NCBI GenBank assembly: GCA_017428585.1
Contig: JAFRQN010000250.1
Location: 1 to 18,658, forward strand
Direction: 5' to 3'
Length of the DNA: 18,658 nt
Origin: Bacteroidota bacterium
GTDB lineage: Bacteria > Bacteroidota > Ignavibacteria > Kapaibacteriales > UBA2268
Positions 7,153 to 14,328 of this stretch are shown piece after piece (position 1 is the first letter of the stretch; the number at the start of each line of letters is the position of its first letter). The translations under genes were made by a program, and so were the position numbers. A model generated the notes under the pieces. The model made no database searches. It was not told the origin of the DNA and worked only from the letters and a program-made list of their open reading frames with translations.

Positions 7153-7620
7153 ATGAGAAAAAGACGTGCAGAAAAAAGAATAATAATGCCAGATCCAAAA
7201 TACGGAGATGTTGTTATTACAAAATTCATCAATAATTTGATGTATGATGGAAAGAAAAATACGGCTCGTAAAATTATGTATGATGCAATGGATATAATTG
7301 CAGAAAAAACTAAAGAAGAGCCATTGGAAGTTTTTAAACAAGCTATGACTAATGTTGCTCCATTAGTAGAAGTACGTTCTCGTAGAGTTGGTGGTGCAAC
7401 TTACCAAATTCCTATTGATGTTAGAGAAGAACGTCGTCAAGCATTAGCTATTCGTTGGTTAAAAACTTATGCAAGAGCAAGACGCGACAATACAATGTCA
7501 ATGAGATTAGCAAATGAATTAATGGCTGCCGCAAAAGGTGAAGGGTCAGCTGTAAAAAGAAAAGATGAAATGCATAGAATGGCAGAAGCTAATAAGGCAT
7601 TCTCTCACTTTAAATTCTAA
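7153..7620 (+). CDS. rpsG: 30S ribosomal protein S7
   Basis: 155-residue primary assembly protein that nucleates the 30S head and contacts the E-site tRNA. Canonical features are 'MRKRRAEKR', 'FINNLMYDGKKNTA' (26-39), 'VRSRRVGGATYQIPIDV' (74-90), 'RREERRQ-like' basic stretch 'VREERRQALAIRWL', and the C-terminal 'MAEANKAFSHFKF'. Length is that of the short bacterial form. The start ATG has no strong Shine-Dalgarno sequence; 'TTAGAG' is about 20 bases upstream. It lies between rpsL and the EF-G gene, as in most bacteria. In E. coli S7 represses its own operon; nothing in this sequence proves that here. Confidence 0.98.
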   Translation: MRKRRAEKRIIMPDPKYGDVVITKFINNLMYDGKKNTARKIMYDAMDIIAEKTKEEPLEVFKQAMTNVAPLVEVRSRRVGGATYQIPIDVREERRQALAIRWLKTYARARRDNTMSMRLANELMAAAKGEGSAVKRKDEMHRMAEANKAFSHFKF

Positions 7621-7667
7621 TAACGCAGAAAGTTCTTTGTCAATTTATTTACCTGATTATATTTAAT

Positions 7668-9701
7668 ATGTCAGAAATAGGAAGTAAAGCCCAAATAAGA
7701 AATATCGGGATAATGGCACACATAGATGCTGGTAAAACAACAACAACTGAAAGATTCTTGTTTTATTCAGGATATATCCACAAATTAGGTCAAGTGGATG
7801 AAGGTACAGCATTTATGGATTTTATGGCTCAAGAAAAAGAACGCGGAATAACTATAATGTCAGCAGTTACTCCAGTTGAATGGAAGAACCATATAATAAA
7901 TATTATTGATACTCCTGGACATGTTGATTTTACTGCTGAAGTACAACGTTCATTAAGAGTATTAGATGGTGCCGTTGCTGTTTTTTGTGCAGTTGGTGGT
8001 GTTCAACCTCAAACAGAAACAGTTTGGAATCAAGCAGATAGTTATAATATACCACGTATCGCTTATGTAAATAAAATGGATAGAGTTGGCGCTGATTTTT
8101 ATAAGGTTGTAAACGATATCCAAGAAAAGTTTAATGTGGTGCCTTTAATAATTGAATTGCCTGTCGGTAAAGAAGATAAATTTGAAGGTGTTATTGATTT
8201 AATAACTATGAAATCTTTACTGTTTGATTCAGAGTCTTTTGGCGCAGAGATAATAGAAACAGATATTCCCGATGAATATAGTAAAATAGCTGAAGAATAT
8301 AGAGAAAGAATGTTGGAAACTGTTTGTGAAGCTAATGATGAACTTCTTGAAAAGTATTTAGAAGGGCAAACAATAACTAATGAAGAAATAAAGAAAACAA
8401 TTAGATTTGGAACCTTAAATAGAAAATTTGTTCCAGTTTTATGTGGTTCTTCATTAAGAAATATGGGAATTCAACCATTAATAGAAGCTGTTATTGATTA
8501 CCTGCCATCACCATTAGATTTACAAGAAGTTAAAGGCTATGATACAAAAAATGAAGACGTTGAGATAACAAGAAAATTAAATGATAGTGAAGCATTTTCT
8601 TCTTTAGCATTTAAAATAGTAACCGATCCGTATGTAGGAAAACTAACATATATAAGAATTTATTCTGGAGTCTTAAAAGTAGGCGAAGTTATTTATAATC
8701 CTAGAACATGCAAAAAAGAGAAAATATTAAAAATATTAAAAATGCATGCTAATAAACGAGATGAAGTGCAGGAAGCAAGTTCAGGAGAAATCGTTGCAAT
8801 TCCAGGTTTAAGATTTACTACAACAGGAGATACATTGTGTTCAGTTTCTCAACCTATATTATTTGAGAAAATTACATTTGCTGAACCTGTAATAAATCAA
8901 GCTATTGAAGTTAAAAATTTATCTGAACAAGAAAAACTAATTGATGCTTTACAAAGATTGGCAGAAGAAGATCCTACATTTATATATAAAAATGATATAG
9001 AAAGTGGTCAATTAATAATTAGCGGCGTTGGTGAATTACATCTCGAAATAATAATTGATAGACTATTACGAGAGTTTGGAATAGCAGCTAAAGTTGGTAA
9101 ACCTCAAGTTGCCTATAAAGAAACAATAAATACAGAAATTGAACACGAAGGGAGCTTTGATAGAAGTGGTGGAAAGAATATGTTTGGCTGGGTTAAAATA
9201 ATTATTAAACCTGCTCCAAACAAAGGTATTATTATAGAGAATGATATTACAGATAAAAAATTTCCAAAAGAATTTATTGATGCAGCTTTAGAAGGTATAA
9301 AAGAAGCTGTAAAAATAGGTCCTAATGGATATCCTATGACAGATATTGAAATCAGGTTAATTGATTCAAAATACGAAGATGAGTCAACCGATATTGCATA
9401 TAAAATAGCTGCTTCGGTAGCTGTAAAAGAAGCAATGAGAATATCATCTTCTGTATTGCTCGAACCAATATTTATGGTTGATGTAATATCGCCTGATGAA
9501 TATACGGGAGATATAATTGCAGATTTAAATACAAGGCGGGGAAGAATTGATGGAATAGAGCGTATTGGAGCGATGCAGCTCATAAAAGGGAAAGCTCCAC
9601 TGTCGGAAATGTTTGGGTATGTTACACAACTACGTTCCTTAAGTCAAGGACGTGCATCTTATTCGATGGTTTTTTCGCATTATGAAGCCACGAAGAAATA
9701 A
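7668..9701 (+). CDS. fusA: Elongation factor G homologue, divergent (EF-G2 / spdEFG2-like)
   Basis: 677-residue translational GTPase with the five-domain EF-G layout. The G domain has 'AHIDAGKT' (17-24), 'RGITI' (59-63), 'DTPGH' (81-85), 'NKMD' (135-138), and 'VPVLCGSSL'. Domain II follows ('AFKIVTDPYVGKLTYIRIYSG'), then domain III ('GVGELHLEIIIDRLLREFG'), domain IV, and domain V ('SPDEYTGDIIADLNTRRG'). It occupies the fusA position but is shorter than the usual ~700 and lacks canonical domain IV tip residues. 'GGRGQYGHV' of E. coli is 'GGKNMFGWV' here (501-509), and the tip His583 position is Tyr569. Switch-region text 'DFMAQEKERGITI' and 'VPVLCGSSLRNMGIQPL' recalls mitochondrial EF-G2. It may act in ribosome recycling rather than translocation. 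No good Shine-Dalgarno sequence precedes the ATG. GTPase family certain; subfamily tentative. Confidence 0.9.
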   Translation: MSEIGSKAQIRNIGIMAHIDAGKTTTTERFLFYSGYIHKLGQVDEGTAFMDFMAQEKERGITIMSAVTPVEWKNHIINIIDTPGHVDFTAEVQRSLRVLDGAVAVFCAVGGVQPQTETVWNQADSYNIPRIAYVNKMDRVGADFYKVVNDIQEKFNVVPLIIELPVGKEDKFEGVIDLITMKSLLFDSESFGAEIIETDIPDEYSKIAEEYRERMLETVCEANDELLEKYLEGQTITNEEIKKTIRFGTLNRKFVPVLCGSSLRNMGIQPLIEAVIDYLPSPLDLQEVKGYDTKNEDVEITRKLNDSEAFSSLAFKIVTDPYVGKLTYIRIYSGVLKVGEVIYNPRTCKKEKILKILKMHANKRDEVQEASSGEIVAIPGLRFTTTGDTLCSVSQPILFEKITFAEPVINQAIEVKNLSEQEKLIDALQRLAEEDPTFIYKNDIESGQLIISGVGELHLEIIIDRLLREFGIAAKVGKPQVAYKETINTEIEHEGSFDRSGGKNMFGWVKIIIKPAPNKGIIIENDITDKKFPKEFIDAALEGIKEAVKIGPNGYPMTDIEIRLIDSKYEDESTDIAYKIAASVAVKEAMRISSSVLLEPIFMVDVISPDEYTGDIIADLNTRRGRIDGIERIGAMQLIKGKAPLSEMFGYVTQLRSLSQGRASYSMVFSHYEATKK

Positions 9702-9778
9702 AATAAATAGATAATAAAATATTTTTTTAATATATAATTTAGTAATATTTAATCAATTAAAAATTTAGGAAAGATCAA

Positions 9779-10984
9779 ATGGCAAAAGAGAAATATGATC
9801 GTTCGAAACCACATGTTAATATTGGTACAATAGGACACGTGGATCATGGAAAGACTACTTTAACAGCAGCTATCTCCATTACTTTACATAATAAAACAGG
9901 TTTTGGTACTGCTCGTTCTTTCGATTCTATTGATAACGCTCCAGAAGAAAAAGCACGCGGGATCACGATTGCAACAGCTCATGTTGAATATGAAACAGAT
10001 AAAAGACACTATGCTCACGTAGATTGTCCAGGTCACGCTGATTATATCAAAAATATGATCACAGGTGCTGCTCAAATGGATGGTGCTATTTTAGTATGTG
10101 CTGCAACAGACGGACCTATGCCTCAAACTCGTGAACATATATTGTTAGCACGTCAGGTTGGTGTGCCAAGAATAGTTGTGTTCTTAAATAAAGTGGATAT
10201 CGCTGATCCAGAATTATTAGAATTAGTTGAAATGGAACTTAGAGAACTTCTTTCAAGTTATGAATTCCCTGGAGATGAAATTCCTATTATTCCTGGTTCT
10301 GCATTAAAAGCTTTGGAAGCTGCAAGCGATGGCAAAGCAGATGATCCAGCTCAAGATTGTATCTATAAATTAATGGATGCTGTTGATACTTATATTCCAA
10401 CTCCACAAAGAGAAGTTGATAAACCTTTCTTAATGCCTGTTGAAGACGTATTCTCAATCACTGGTCGTGGTACAGTTGCAACTGGTAGAATCGAACGTGG
10501 CGTTATTAAAGTTAATGAAGAAGTTGAAATCGTTGGATTTGGATTACATAAGAAAACAACTTGTACTGGCGTTGAAATGTTCCGTAAATTATTAGATGAA
10601 GGACAAGCTGGTGATAACGTTGGTTTATTATTACGTGGTATCGACAAGAAAGAAGTTGAACGTGGTATGGTTATAGCAAAACCAGGTTCAATTCATCCAC
10701 ACTCAAAATTCGATGCACAAGTTCTTGTATTAACAAAAGAAGAAGGTGGACGTCATACTCCATTCTTTAATAATTACAGACCTCAATTCTATTTCAGAAC
10801 AACAGACGTTACTGGTTCTATGGTTTTACCAGAAGGTGTTGAAATGGTTATGCCAGGTGATAACTTAGATAAGATCACTATTCAACTTATTACTCCTGTT
10901 GCAATGGAAGAAGGTTTACGCTTCGCTATTCGTGAAGGCGGTAGAACAGTAGGTGCTGGTGTTGTTGTTTCAATTATTGAATAA
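9779..10984 (+). CDS. tuf: Elongation factor Tu
   Basis: 401-residue GTPase that delivers aminoacyl-tRNA to the ribosomal A site. G-domain motifs are 'GHVDHGKT' (19-26), 'ARGITI' (59-64), 'DCPGH' (82-86), 'NKVD' (137-140), and 'GSALKAL'. Domain II shows 'GRGTVATGRIERG' and domain III 'RPQFYFRTTDVTG' and the C-terminal 'REGGRTVGAGVV'. Length is a few residues above the E. coli protein, with a small insert near 'SDGKADDPAQD'. Arginine codons are mostly CGT and isoleucines mostly ATT/ATC, unlike the adjacent EF-G gene, as expected for a very highly expressed gene. An AGGAAAG precedes the ATG. The 77-base gap upstream could hold its own promoter, but none is clear. Confidence 0.98.
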   Translation: MAKEKYDRSKPHVNIGTIGHVDHGKTTLTAAISITLHNKTGFGTARSFDSIDNAPEEKARGITIATAHVEYETDKRHYAHVDCPGHADYIKNMITGAAQMDGAILVCAATDGPMPQTREHILLARQVGVPRIVVFLNKVDIADPELLELVEMELRELLSSYEFPGDEIPIIPGSALKALEAASDGKADDPAQDCIYKLMDAVDTYIPTPQREVDKPFLMPVEDVFSITGRGTVATGRIERGVIKVNEEVEIVGFGLHKKTTCTGVEMFRKLLDEGQAGDNVGLLLRGIDKKEVERGMVIAKPGSIHPHSKFDAQVLVLTKEEGGRHTPFFNNYRPQFYFRTTDVTGSMVLPEGVEMVMPGDNLDKITIQLITPVAMEEGLRFAIREGGRTVGAGVVVSIIE

Positions 10985-11006
10985 TAACATACAAAAATCA
11001 TTTTAT

Positions 11007-11049
11007 TTATTATAGATTTTCATAGTTTATCTATGAAGATCTATAATAA
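11007..11049 (+). other. 19-bp hairpin between tuf and rpsJ
   Basis: Left arm 11007-11025 and right arm 11031-11049 pair over 19 bp, with one G-U pair as RNA, and a TTTAT loop. There is no T-tract on either strand next to the stem, so it is not a standard intrinsic terminator. It begins 22 bases after the tuf stop and could protect the tuf mRNA 3' end, be an RNase processing site, or attenuate read-through into rpsJ. Confidence 0.65.
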
Positions 11050-11098
11050 TAAAATAAAAAATTAATAATATAAATTTTTAAATAACAATTTTTGATAA

Positions 11099-11149
11099 CC
11101 CCTTGTCTCTCGGGAAAAAAGAGAGAGTAAATAATTTTATAACTAAGGG
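11099..11149 (+). promoter_or_regulatory. Possible S10-operon leader structure masking the rpsJ ribosome binding site
   Basis: TCTCTC (11106-11111) pairs with GAGAGA (11121-11126) around a GGGAAAAAA loop. Outside it, CCCTT (11100-11104) is complementary to AAGGG (11145-11149), the Shine-Dalgarno sequence that starts eight bases before the rpsJ GTG after its last G. The two stems can form together and would hide the ribosome binding site. Function is inferred. Confidence 0.4.
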
Positions 11150-11157
11150 AAAGTATC

Positions 11158-11469
11158 GTGGCAACACAAAAAATAAGAATAAAATTAAAATCTTACGACC
11201 ATATCTTAATAGATAAGTCTTCTGAACGTATAGTTACTACAATCAGGACAACAGGTGCTGTTATAGCTGGTCCTGTTCCTTTGCCAACAAAACGTAGTGT
11301 TTATACAGTTAATCGTTCTCCACACGTAGATAAAAAATCACGTGAACAATTTGAAACAAGAGTTCATAAGAGATTAATAGACATATTTAACGCAACTCAA
11401 AAAACAGTAGATGCATTGACAAAGTTGGAATTGCCAGCTGGTGTTGATGTTGAAATTAAAGCTTATTAA
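11158..11469 (+). CDS. rpsJ: 30S ribosomal protein S10
   Basis: 103-residue small-subunit head protein, also known as NusE in transcription antitermination. Canonical sequence throughout: 'IRIKLKSYDHILID' (6-19), 'GPVPLPTKRSVYTVNRSPHVDKKSREQFE', and 'GVDVEIKA' at the C-terminus. The start is GTG with AAGGGA upstream, and the start gives the usual length. It opens the S10 operon 173 bases after tuf. Its Shine-Dalgarno sequence may be masked by a leader stem (see 11099-11149). rplC follows after 14 bases. Confidence 0.98.
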   Translation: MATQKIRIKLKSYDHILIDKSSERIVTTIRTTGAVIAGPVPLPTKRSVYTVNRSPHVDKKSREQFETRVHKRLIDIFNATQKTVDALTKLELPAGVDVEIKAY

Positions 11470-11483
11470 TATAGAGGATAAAA

Positions 11484-12119
11484 ATGAATAAGACTATAAA
11501 GAAAGCAATATTAGGTAAAAAATTAGGCATGACAAGTGTTTTACGTGCTGATGGTGTATCTATCCCTGTTACAATAGTTGAATGTGGTCCTTGTCCTGTT
11601 GTTTCTCTAAGAACAAATGAAAAAGATGGTTATAATGCTGTTTTATTAGGTTTCCAAGATATAGAAGAGCGTAAATTAAACAAACCAGAAAGAGGATTAT
11701 TTTTGAAAAATAATATTTCCTTTAAAAAATACTTAAAAGAATTTAGAAATTTGGAAACAGAATATAAAATAGGTGACGTTATAACTGTTGCTGATTTTGA
11801 AGAAAATGATAAAGTTAATGTATCTGGAATAAGTAAAGGTAAAGGATTCCAAGGTGTTGTTCGTAGACATCATTTTGCAGGTGTTGGTATGCAAACACAT
11901 GGACAACATGATCGTGAAAGACATCCAGGTTCAGTAGGTGGTTCTTCTAGCCCATCAAAGCTTTTTAAAGGTTTACGTATGGCTGGTCAAATGGGTAATA
12001 AAAGAGTTACTATTAGAAATATAGAAGTAGTTGAAGTGTTAGCCGATAAGAATTTAATTTTGTTCAAAGGAAGCTTACCAGGCGCACCTAATTCATTATT
12101 AGAAATTATAAAGATATAG
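11484..12119 (+). CDS. rplC: 50S ribosomal protein L3
   Basis: 211-residue early-assembly protein of the large subunit whose long loop reaches towards the peptidyl transferase centre. Canonical signatures are 'LGKKLGMTSVLRADG' (10-24), 'GKGFQGVVRRHHF', 'HGQHDRERHPGSVGG', and 'MAGQMGNKRVTIRN'. The glutamine that is methylated in E. coli L3 (context 'GSIGQNQTPG') is not present; the stretch reads 'GSVGGSSSPSK', as in many non-proteobacterial L3 proteins. A GAGG precedes the ATG. It lies 14 bases after rpsJ and seven before rplD. Confidence 0.98.
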   Translation: MNKTIKKAILGKKLGMTSVLRADGVSIPVTIVECGPCPVVSLRTNEKDGYNAVLLGFQDIEERKLNKPERGLFLKNNISFKKYLKEFRNLETEYKIGDVITVADFEENDKVNVSGISKGKGFQGVVRRHHFAGVGMQTHGQHDRERHPGSVGGSSSPSKLFKGLRMAGQMGNKRVTIRNIEVVEVLADKNLILFKGSLPGAPNSLLEIIKI

Positions 12120-12126
12120 GAATAAA

Positions 12127-12777
12127 ATGTTAATAGATGTTTATAATAAAGCCGGTGAGGCAACAGGACAAATTGAATTAGCAGATAGTGTTTTTGGTAT
12201 TGAACCAAATGATCATGCAATGCATCAAGCTGTAGTTGCTTATCTTGCAAATCAAAGACAAGGAACTAAAAAAACAAAAATACGCTCTGAAGTATCAGGT
12301 GGTGCAAAAAAACCTTGGAAACAAAAAGGACGTGGTGGCTCTCGTGCTGGTTCAACAAGATCTCCTCTATGGGTAGGTGGTGGAACTATACATGGTCCAA
12401 AACCTATTGATTATTCAATGAAATTGCCTGTAAAAATTAAAAGATTGGCAAGAAAATCTGCTCTTAGTGCAAGAGCTTCTGAAAATAATATAATAGTTGT
12501 AGAAGATTTTGAGTTGTCACAAATCAAAACAAAGAATTTTGTTGAAGTACTTAAAGCTTTAAAAATATTAGATTCTTCTGTTCTTATGTTATTGCCAAAA
12601 GCAGAGGAAGAAGCAGAAAAAGAAAAAGCAAGAAATTTATATTTAGCATCACGTAATATCCAAAAAGTAAGAGTAGATGGATATGATAAGATTTCTGCTT
12701 ACGATATATTAAAACATAAAAAAATAGTACTTTTCAAGAGTGCTGTTGATTCGATAGTTAATTCTTTAATTGGTTAA
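12127..12777 (+). CDS. rplD: 50S ribosomal protein L4
   Basis: 216-residue large-subunit protein lining the exit tunnel constriction. The extended loop is well conserved: 'SGGAKKPWKQKGRGGSRAG' (around 58-76), followed by 'SPLWVGGGTIHGPKP', which is the region of macrolide-resistance mutations and looks wild type. The globular part contains 'LPVKIKRLARKSALSARA'. In E. coli L4 represses the S10 operon through its leader; whether that applies to the leader stem before rpsJ here is unknown. It starts seven bases after the rplC stop with a weak AGGAA upstream. Confidence 0.98.
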   Translation: MLIDVYNKAGEATGQIELADSVFGIEPNDHAMHQAVVAYLANQRQGTKKTKIRSEVSGGAKKPWKQKGRGGSRAGSTRSPLWVGGGTIHGPKPIDYSMKLPVKIKRLARKSALSARASENNIIVVEDFELSQIKTKNFVEVLKALKILDSSVLMLLPKAEEEAEKEKARNLYLASRNIQKVRVDGYDKISAYDILKHKKIVLFKSAVDSIVNSLIG

Positions 12778-12791
12778 TTTTGGAGAAAAAA

Positions 12792-13091
12792 ATGATTCAA
12801 ATAATTAAAAAACCTTTGCTTACTGAAAAAGCAATGAAGAAAACAACTGAAGGACAATATGTTTTTCAGGTTAATCCAGTAGCTAATAAAATAGAGATTA
12901 GAAAAGCTGTCGAAGAAATGTTTGAAGTAAAAGTAAAAAGTGTTAGAACTTTAAGAGTAAAACCTAAATATTCAACACGTTATACTAAAAAAGGAATAAT
13001 TACTAGTAAAACAAAATTAGTAAAGAAAGCTTACGTTACTTTGCAACCAGGATTCTCTATTGAATTGATAAGTGGTGCTACGGAAGAATAA
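12792..13091 (+). CDS. rplW: 50S ribosomal protein L23
   Basis: 99-residue protein at the tunnel exit, docking site for trigger factor and SRP. Signatures are 'IIKKPLLTEKAMK' near the N-terminus, 'YVFQVNPVANKIEIRKAVEEMF', and 'VKSVRTLRVKPK'; the C-terminal loop region is 'AYVTLQPGFSIELI'. I chose the ATG at 12792 rather than an in-frame TTG at 12780. GGAG (12782-12785) lies six bases before this ATG and would overlap the TTG, and L23 proteins begin close to this point. It follows rplD by 14 bases. Confidence 0.96.
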   Translation: MIQIIKKPLLTEKAMKKTTEGQYVFQVNPVANKIEIRKAVEEMFEVKVKSVRTLRVKPKYSTRYTKKGIITSKTKLVKKAYVTLQPGFSIELISGATEE

Positions 13092-13136
13092 TTATTATTC
13101 TTAAAAAATAAATATATTAAATAAGTTTTTATTAAA

Positions 13137-13168
13137 ATTATTGCCGATTAGGGGCAGATAATACCTAA
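13137..13168 (+). promoter_or_regulatory. Possible pseudoknot in the rplW-rplB gap
   Basis: TGCC (13142-13145) pairs with GGCA (13153-13156). Beyond a bulged G, ATTAT (13137-13141) pairs with ATAAT (13158-13162). The loop bases TTAGG (13148-13152) are complementary to CCTAA (13164-13168), which gives an H-type pseudoknot layout ending 12 bases before the rplB ATG. It is the most GC-rich part of the 89-base gap. A regulatory role is inferred. Confidence 0.4.
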
Positions 13169-13180
13169 AAAAGTAAAAAA

Positions 13181-14020
13181 ATGGCATTAAAAGTTTTTAA
13201 ACCTATAACTCCAGGTACAAGGTTTTATTCTGTTAGTACTTTTAGTGAAATTACAACAGATAAACCATATAAACCTCTAGTAGTTCCATTGAAAAAAACA
13301 GGTGGTAGAAATAATACAGGTCGTATTACTTCAAGACATCGTGGCGGTGGACATAAAAGAAATTATAGAATTATTGATTTCAAACGTAATAAAATAGGAA
13401 TTCCTGCAACAGTACAAACTATAGAATACGATCCAAATCGTAGTGCAAGAATTGCCTTAGTAAAATATGATGATGGTGAAATGCGTTATATACTTGCTCC
13501 AGATAAAATCAAAGTTGGAGAAGTTATAATTGCAAGTCCAGATGCTGAGTTTAAGGATGGCAACGCATTACCTTTATCTAAAATACCAGTTGGATTATTT
13601 ATCCATAATATTGAAATGAAACCTGGTAAGGGCGGACAAATAGCAAGATCTGCTGGTAATGCTGCTCAATTAGTATCCAATGATGGTAAAATGACACAGG
13701 TTAAATTACCATCAGGTGAAATAAGATTATTACCAAGTAATTGTTATGCAACCTTAGGAATAGTAAGTAATATTGACCATGAAAATATTTCCTATGGAAA
13801 AGCAGGTAGAACACGCTGGTTTGGTGTAAGACCACAAACAAGAGGTATGGCGATGAACCCTGTAGATCACCCAATGGGTGGTGGTGAAGGTACTTCAAAA
13901 TCTGGTGGTGGTAGACAACATCCAAGAACCCCATGGGGTAAGTATACAAAGGGATTGAAAACACGTAATAGAAAGAAACATTCAAATAAATATATAGTTC
14001 GTTCAAGAAAATCGAAATAA
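13181..14020 (+). CDS. rplB: 50S ribosomal protein L2
   Basis: 279-residue large-subunit protein needed for subunit joining and peptidyl transferase activity. Canonical stretches are 'GGRNNTGRITSRHRGGGHKR', 'IDFKRNKIGIPATVQTIEYDPNRSARIALV', and 'MNPVDHPMGGGEG', where His230 matches the conserved histidine (E. coli His229). The C-terminus 'HPRTPWGKYTKG' is also standard. The ATG has no Shine-Dalgarno sequence at normal distance; the nearest purine-rich AGGGG is about 26 bases upstream, inside the putative pseudoknot. It is separated from rplW by 89 bases, unusually far for this operon. Confidence 0.98.
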   Translation: MALKVFKPITPGTRFYSVSTFSEITTDKPYKPLVVPLKKTGGRNNTGRITSRHRGGGHKRNYRIIDFKRNKIGIPATVQTIEYDPNRSARIALVKYDDGEMRYILAPDKIKVGEVIIASPDAEFKDGNALPLSKIPVGLFIHNIEMKPGKGGQIARSAGNAAQLVSNDGKMTQVKLPSGEIRLLPSNCYATLGIVSNIDHENISYGKAGRTRWFGVRPQTRGMAMNPVDHPMGGGEGTSKSGGGRQHPRTPWGKYTKGLKTRNRKKHSNKYIVRSRKSK

Positions 14021-14035
14021 AATAAGGGAGAATAA

Positions 14036-14320
14036 ATGGCCCGTTCCTTAAAGAAAGGCATTTTTGTTAGTGTAAAATTAGTAAAAAAAATAAATGCACT
14101 AAATGATACAAAAAAGAAACAAGTAATTAAAACTTGGTCGCGCGCATCGACAATAACGCCCGATTTTGTTGGGCATACTATAGCTGTTCATAACGGAAAG
14201 AACTTTGTGCCTGTTTTTGTTACAGAAAATATGGTCGGACATAAGTTTGGTGAATTTTCTCCAACACGTGTTTATAGAGGACACGCTGGACATAGAAAAG
14301 AAGATAAAGCTAAGAAATAA
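14036..14320 (+). CDS. rpsS: 30S ribosomal protein S19
   Basis: 94-residue protein of the 30S head, in complex with S13 and near the A-site tRNA. Canonical sequence: 'MARSLKKGIFVSVKLVKK' at the start, 'TWSRASTITPDFVGHTIAVHNGK' in the middle, and 'VGHKFGEFSPTRVYRGHAG' near the end, with a lysine-rich tail. A strong AGGGAG precedes the ATG. It follows rplB by 15 bases, and rplV begins eight bases after it. Confidence 0.98.
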   Translation: MARSLKKGIFVSVKLVKKINALNDTKKKQVIKTWSRASTITPDFVGHTIAVHNGKNFVPVFVTENMVGHKFGEFSPTRVYRGHAGHRKEDKAKK

Positions 14321-14328
14321 GAGGTAAT

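Noticed and set aside
7636..7665. TTTG, 18 bases, TATATTTA just before the EF-G gene as a promoter
   Set aside because: The -7 box is imperfect and ends only two bases before the ATG, leaving no room for a leader; more likely chance in AT-rich DNA.
9113..9583. 156-residue open frame antisense to the EF-G gene
   Set aside because: It is a shadow of a conserved GTPase gene: low-complexity Ile/Ser-rich translation, no ribosome binding site and no recognisable domain.
11007..11049. Intrinsic terminator after tuf
   Set aside because: The stem is good but there is no T-tract on either strand, so I list it as a hairpin of unknown role and not as a terminator.
11916..11960. Loss of the methylated glutamine in L3 as an anomaly
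   Set aside because: Many non-proteobacterial L3 proteins have other residues at this position, so it is not unusual.
12780..12791. Upstream TTG start for L23 (adds Met-Glu-Lys-Lys)
   Set aside because: The TTG overlaps the GGAG that properly serves the ATG at 12792, and the shorter form matches the L23 family start.
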